NCBI RefSeq assembly: GCF_017569225.1
Contig: NZ_CP071868.1
Span: 1,054,001 to 1,118,000, forward strand
DNA from: Pengzhenrongella sicca
Lineage (GTDB): Bacteria > Actinomycetota > Actinomycetes > Actinomycetales > Cellulomonadaceae
Direction of reading: 5' to 3'
Length of the DNA: 64,000 nt
The notes beneath the pieces were generated by a model. The model saw nothing but the letters and a program-made list of their open reading frames with translations, did no database searches and was not told where the DNA came from. Below are positions 60,312 to 64,000 of the stretch, piece by piece. The position numbers and the translations under genes were made by a program. Positions within the stretch are counted from its first letter, which is position 1, and every line of letters starts with the position of its first letter.

Positions 60312-62639
60312 CTACTGGACCTGAGGCGTCGACATGTACGCGCGGACGACCAGCACCCACGCGGCCAATGCGGCGAGCGGCGGGAGTACCCAGACGGAGC
60401 CCATGCCTGTCCCGTCGTGCACGCCCAGAATCCATGCCGACCCCAGGCCGCACAGGGAAGCGACGACAACAGCCGCGCCAGGCGCGAACAGCAGACGGCG
60501 GCTCAACGCCCGCCGCTTGCTGCGCACGGCGCTCAGGTCAAGAAGGTTGCGACGTGTCACCGCGTCCGCGGCGACCACCGCTCCCCCTCCGAAAGCGATG
60601 ACGAGCACGGCTATCAACGCACCGACGACGGCAGCAACCCGGCCCGTTGTCCGCGCGGTAGTGGCCCGTGCGTAGTACTCACCCTCCTCGGCCACCTGCG
60701 CCGCCGGCGCGATCCGGCCGAGCGCTGACCGGAACTGCGCCTGCTGGGTGATCGAGAGATCGCCGAAGTCGAGGAAGGCCACGAGACGGCCATCGCCGGG
60801 GACCATCCCGAGCCGCGCCGCCAGTGCGCTGCCAGGGTTGATAACAGCGCCCGGCATGTTCCCTCCGAGCTGCGCCTCACCCGTCGCCTTGACCATCTCC
60901 ATCCCTACCGCATCAGAGCTCCCCGGCTGGTACACCAAGATCCCGAGAGCCCCATCCTTGATCAGTGTTGGGTCGGCTCGCACCTCCTCCAGGCCCACCG
61001 AGTCCGACAGGGTGAGCAGGTTCACCGACGCCGCGGTGTCGTGCGGGGTGCAGCTGCTCGGCGCGTCGATCGTGTCGGTGATCCCAAGGTCGATCATGCA
61101 GGTCACCAGAGACGCGCTCGCCGCACGGAACTGCTGCTCGGACTCGCGCGGCAGCACCTGCACACTGACCTCGTGACCTCCCAGTGCGCGGTACGCGGCG
61201 ACGGCCCCCGCCGCCGCGTCGCCGGGAACCTGGTAGGCGAGGAGAGAACCTGCTGGCTGCGGGATCGCGGAGGACTCAACCGCGGAGATGGCCTCATGTT
61301 CCGAGCTGGCAGCAACACTGGTGAACAGCCAGATCGTCCCGGAAGCGGCCAGCACCACCGGGAGCATCGCGACCGTGACTGTCTCCGCGACCCTGCGCCG
61401 GGCCACGGAGCGATCAACAAGGCGGGGGTAGCCGACGGCGATCGGCAGGACCAGCGCCGCGAGGCCTCCCCAGATGCCCGCGGCTTGGAAAGGCACTATT
61501 CCCGTCATCCACCACAACCCGGTGACGACGACCCATGAGGCTGCCAGCAGCGCCGCACGTGACCGCCGCAGCCGCGGACGCCACCGCACGGCGGACCCTA
61601 GTCGCGTCGTCAGCGACGGAGCCACGAGAACGACCAACGCGATCGTGCCAACGCCGCCCACGGCGAACGCCGCGAGGTACGGCCATGGAAAGGCCACCGA
61701 TGCCCACCATTGGCCCACGAGCGTCGCCGCGGCGTCCCGAGCAAGGACAGTTCCGACGGCACCAATGAGGCTTCCGAGGACGAAGCCCGCCACCAAGGTA
61801 ACAACGGCGGCGTACCCGAAGATCCGGGCCGCCCGCTCACGCCCCATACCAGCCGCCATCAGCGCATCGACGTCGTCGCGCGTCCGCAATGCCTGAAGCC
61901 CCAGGATGGGAAGCACTACTGCAGCCAGGACGGCTGCGGCGGCGTACCACGGAAGTTGAAGACCTCGCATGAGCAGCTTCGACCCCAGCTCACCGTCGTC
62001 CGCAGCGCGCAAATCGACTGTGCGGACGGTGAGGAGTTGCTGATTTCCCAACGCGGCGAGCTTAGGGTCCGCGAACACATCAGTGTTCGTCAGGATGAGC
62101 GTCGCTGTGTCAATCGGCATCGACTCGTCCAGAGCGAGGACGGTGCTCTCGGCGCGGTCCGACGACGACGCCGTCAGACCGACCACATCGACGGTCCCCG
62201 AGGGAAGCTCGATCTCGGAGCCGACCTCAGCGCCGAGCGACTCGGCCACGAACCGTGAGACTGCCACCTCGCCGGGCCTGTCTGGCCATTCGCCGGCGGT
62301 GAGCTCCGCCAGCCGGGTGCCCGGGTGGCTCACTGCCCGCACCGTCGTCGGCACCTGCGCACCGTCCCGCGAGGCGACGGCTGACTCGTCCCGCACGTAG
62401 ACGAGATCGTCGCGGCGGCCCAGCACCGGATTGACGGTTTCGCCGTCCATCACCTGGATCGCGTAGCGGTATCCACCGAGCGATGCGGCCGCCGACGTCT
62501 CGATCGCACGCCGCGAGGTTTCGGCGACAATCGCCGAGACGACGAGGGGCACACAGAGCGTGGCGACGAGCGCCGCGGTGAGCAGAGCCTGACGCCACCG
62601 GGAGACGATCAGGCGTCGAAGGAGCATCGGAGTCGTCAT
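60312..62639 (-). CDS. FtsX-type ABC transporter permease (MacB-like)
   Basis: A 775-residue membrane protein with about ten helices. The first follows the RLIVSRWRQALLTAALVATL start; a large extracytoplasmic domain (residues about 50-210) separates it from a three-helix FtsX bundle, a middle group of helices, a second outside domain and three final helices (VAAVVGALIAVLVIAFGGGA). This is the two-domain layout of exporters for lipids or small peptides. The start overlaps the stop of the ATPase gene (ATGA). With the upstream secreted peptide it probably forms an export or self-immunity unit. Confidence 0.8.
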   Translation of the reverse strand: MTTPMLLRRLIVSRWRQALLTAALVATLCVPLVVSAIVAETSRRAIETSAAASLGGYRYAIQVMDGETVNPVLGRRDDLVYVRDESAVASRDGAQVPTTVRAVSHPGTRLAELTAGEWPDRPGEVAVSRFVAESLGAEVGSEIELPSGTVDVVGLTASSSDRAESTVLALDESMPIDTATLILTNTDVFADPKLAALGNQQLLTVRTVDLRAADDGELGSKLLMRGLQLPWYAAAAVLAAVVLPILGLQALRTRDDVDALMAAGMGRERAARIFGYAAVVTLVAGFVLGSLIGAVGTVLARDAAATLVGQWWASVAFPWPYLAAFAVGGVGTIALVVLVAPSLTTRLGSAVRWRPRLRRSRAALLAASWVVVTGLWWMTGIVPFQAAGIWGGLAALVLPIAVGYPRLVDRSVARRRVAETVTVAMLPVVLAASGTIWLFTSVAASSEHEAISAVESSAIPQPAGSLLAYQVPGDAAAGAVAAYRALGGHEVSVQVLPRESEQQFRAASASLVTCMIDLGITDTIDAPSSCTPHDTAASVNLLTLSDSVGLEEVRADPTLIKDGALGILVYQPGSSDAVGMEMVKATGEAQLGGNMPGAVINPGSALAARLGMVPGDGRLVAFLDFGDLSITQQAQFRSALGRIAPAAQVAEEGEYYARATTARTTGRVAAVVGALIAVLVIAFGGGAVVAADAVTRRNLLDLSAVRSKRRALSRRLLFAPGAAVVVASLCGLGSAWILGVHDGTGMGSVWVLPPLAALAAWVLVVRAYMSTPQVQ

Positions 62640-63304
62640 ATTTGCTGGAGCGCCTCGTCTGCCAGTTTGCCGCCACGGAGATGCAGGGTGCGGTTCATCG
62701 CGTCGGAGACGATCGGGTCGTGGGTCACGACCACCACGACGACGCCCTGCTCCTCGGCGATCGAAGAGAGCAGTGCGGCGATCCGCCTCGTGTTCTCACC
62801 GTCGAGAGCCCCCGTGGGCTCGTCGGCGAGCAACGCCAGGGGTCGCGACACGAGCGCCCGCGCAATGGCGACGCGCTGTTGCTCTCCACCCGAAAGCGTG
62901 TCCGGGCGATGGTCCTCGAACCCACCGAGCCCAACGGTCTCCAAGAGACCTGAGATCTGAGCCGGACTGCATCCCTTACGGCTCATCTCAGCGGCGAACG
63001 CAAGATTCTCGGCCACGCTAAGGAAGGAGATCAGGCGGTAGTCCTGGTGAACCATCGCGATGCGCGGATCACCAGGACTACGCCTGGACTGGAACTCAAT
63101 GGCGGACCCGGCGAGCGTCACGGTTCCCGACGTCGGCTGTTGTCGCCCCGCGAGAACCCGGAGTAGCGTCGACTTTCCGCTCCCGCTCGGCCCAGTAATG
63201 GCGAGCGTTCCCGCCTCCGCGTGCAGCGATACGCCGTCAAGGGGCCAGGCAAACGTCCCTCTTCGCCCGTATCGCACGGAGACGCCATCGCATTCCAGTA
63301 TCAT
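62636..63304 (-). CDS. ABC transporter ATP-binding protein (LolD/MacB type)
   Basis: A 222-residue ATPase with Walker A GPSGSGKST, the Q loop (VHQDYRLISFLSV), signature LSGGEQQRVAIARAL, Walker B LALLADEPTGALD and the switch His (VVVVTHDP). The LADEPTGALD motif is the hallmark of the MacB/LolD/FtsE branch, which works with FtsX-type permeases like the one downstream. It starts 12 bases after the stop of the secreted peptide gene and overlaps the permease start, so all three form one operon. Confidence 0.9.
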   Translation of the reverse strand: MILECDGVSVRYGRRGTFAWPLDGVSLHAEAGTLAITGPSGSGKSTLLRVLAGRQQPTSGTVTLAGSAIEFQSRRSPGDPRIAMVHQDYRLISFLSVAENLAFAAEMSRKGCSPAQISGLLETVGLGGFEDHRPDTLSGGEQQRVAIARALVSRPLALLADEPTGALDGENTRRIAALLSSIAEEQGVVVVVVTHDPIVSDAMNRTLHLRGGKLADEALQQI

Positions 63305-63316
63305 ACGACTCCCGAA

Positions 63317-63655
63317 TCAGCGAAACGCGTAGTTGACGCTGAGGCTGTCGATGGCACCGACGCCCCACGAGCTGTACTTGCTCACGTTGAGTTGCGTGAA
63401 CCAAGCCGTGTTGTGATCGGCATAAAGCGAGACGACGCCGTTGCCCTGCGCCTTGGTGTCACCATTTAGAGCGCTGCACCGAGCACCTGTCCGCCAGCTG
63501 TCCGGAGCACCGTTCACTACGGTCTTCTCGGGCCACGCTGAGCAGGTTCCACCGAGTGCCTGAGCAGGGGCCACGAAGCCACCTGCGACGAGTGCCACCA
63601 TGCCGACGATCATTCCGGCGCGGCGTGCCATTAGTCTGTTCAATGCAATTCCCAT
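63317..63655 (-). CDS. small secreted peptide, possible bacteriocin precursor
   Basis: A protein of up to 112 residues with a signal peptide (GMIVGMVALVAGGFVAPAQA, cleavage after AQA at about residue 33). The mature part of about 79 residues has two Cys (GGTCSAWP and GARCSALNG) that could form one disulphide, and an aromatic C-terminal half (HNTAWFTQLNVSKYSSWGVG, ending VNYAFR). Genes for such peptides directly before an FtsX-type ABC pair recall lactococcin-972-type bacteriocin operons, though sequence similarity is not clear. The start may also be the second Met at residue 9; no strong ribosome binding site is visible. Confidence 0.6.
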   Translation of the reverse strand: MGIALNRLMARRAGMIVGMVALVAGGFVAPAQALGGTCSAWPEKTVVNGAPDSWRTGARCSALNGDTKAQGNGVVSLYADHNTAWFTQLNVSKYSSWGVGAIDSLSVNYAFR

Positions 63656-64000
63656 CGTTGAAAGGAACCGAGATGCAAGCGTCTCGTTTTCATGGCTGGT
63701 GCCATTACAGGGGCTATCAAATCACGTGCTGTGACTGGTGTCAACGGTATCCTCCCATCAGTCACAGCTCCATTCATCGGGTGCGTTGAGCCGGTTGCGG
63801 ATCTGGCTCGAAGCTGACGAGATAGTGACCCGACAGATGAACAAGCGCCTAGCACGCTCGTCGCGACAACACGCGGAAAACTGAAGCGCAAACAATGGCT
63901 CATTTGCCCTGTTTTGGTGACGTCCGCGGCGTCGCTCCTCTTGTCGCAGCACGGGGATCTCGCCTTGTACCGGGAGTTCGCCGTCGTGGCGATCTCCAAG
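63656..64000. other. right-edge region, no complete gene
   Basis: The left part should hold the promoter of the secreted peptide operon (AT-rich patches around 63,715-63,760). From about 63,880 to the edge a plus-strand frame reads a membrane-like start (KRKQWLICPVLVTSAASLLL), followed by SQHGDLALYREFAVVAISK, without an ATG or GTG in frame; it may be the beginning of a gene that continues outside the window. Confidence 0.35.

Noticed and set aside
1-64000. CRISPR arrays, tRNA or rRNA genes
   Set aside because: No regularly spaced repeats of 24-40 bases with unique spacers and no tRNA-like cloverleaf or rRNA sequence were recognised by reading both strands.

Overview
The window looks like chromosome from a high-GC actinobacterium of the Cellulomonas/Promicromonospora type (order Micrococcales). 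The reasons are the very high G+C codon use, many GTG starts, a SigR/RsrA-type pair, an actinobacterial fused 2-oxoglutarate decarboxylase (Kgd), an actinobacterial ferritin, a 24-residue bL37-like ribosomal peptide and a 13E12/DUF222-HNH gene. The genus is an inference from gene style; no rRNA or tRNA gene was found.

Positions 1 to about 24,650 read as ordinary core chromosome: a DoxX-like protein, ferritin, sigR-rsrA, bL37, a PilT-type ATPase, a DUF4097-padR pair, an esterase-like protein without catalytic residues, a GlxA-type regulator, a frameshifted DUF222-HNH gene, kgd, a four-gene GntR/DUF1648/ABC operon, a two-component system, two CNNM/HlyC-type transporters, a VanY-type peptidase, an aldose epimerase and the 5' two thirds of a cpaF/tadA ATPase gene.

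The cpaF gene breaks off at the codons for its conserved CTLPLLAGE segment (about 24,660). From there to the right edge everything is accessory DNA with mixed base composition. A sequence of about 90-110 bp resembling that cpaF segment recurs at five places (about 24.64, 36.51, 48.73, 53.08 and 54.29 kb), with a possible degenerate sixth copy near 29.1 kb. These copies cut the island into modules, so it reads as serial accretion at one attachment site. Two modules begin with the same leaderless gene for a 234-235-residue protein with a C-terminal helix-turn-helix.

Module 1 (24.7-36.5 kb) carries a P-loop kinase-like gene, a VanX-like dipeptidase, an IS110 remnant, a GIY-YIG gene, two unknown genes, and a minus-strand run (36.4 to 30.6 kb) with an Abi_C-like protein, a ribbon-helix-helix protein, three tiny cysteine-rich frames, a Rad50-like ATPase and a 116-residue partner: a candidate anti-phage system. 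Module 2 (36.6-48.7 kb) carries propeller-type lipoproteins, a PASTA/NPCBM-like membrane protein coupled to an 816-residue vWA/SGNH surface protein, an eroded paralogue of the latter, an IS3-type element and a broken DUF4238 gene. Module 3 (48.8-53.0 kb) is an RHS protein coupled to a 54-residue membrane protein, possibly a toxin/immunity pair. The last part (54.4-64 kb) holds a serine recombinase with a res-like site, an unknown two-gene operon, a VbhA-Fic-recombinase operon and a secreted peptide coupled to an ABC exporter. Defence, competition and cell-surface functions dominate the island.
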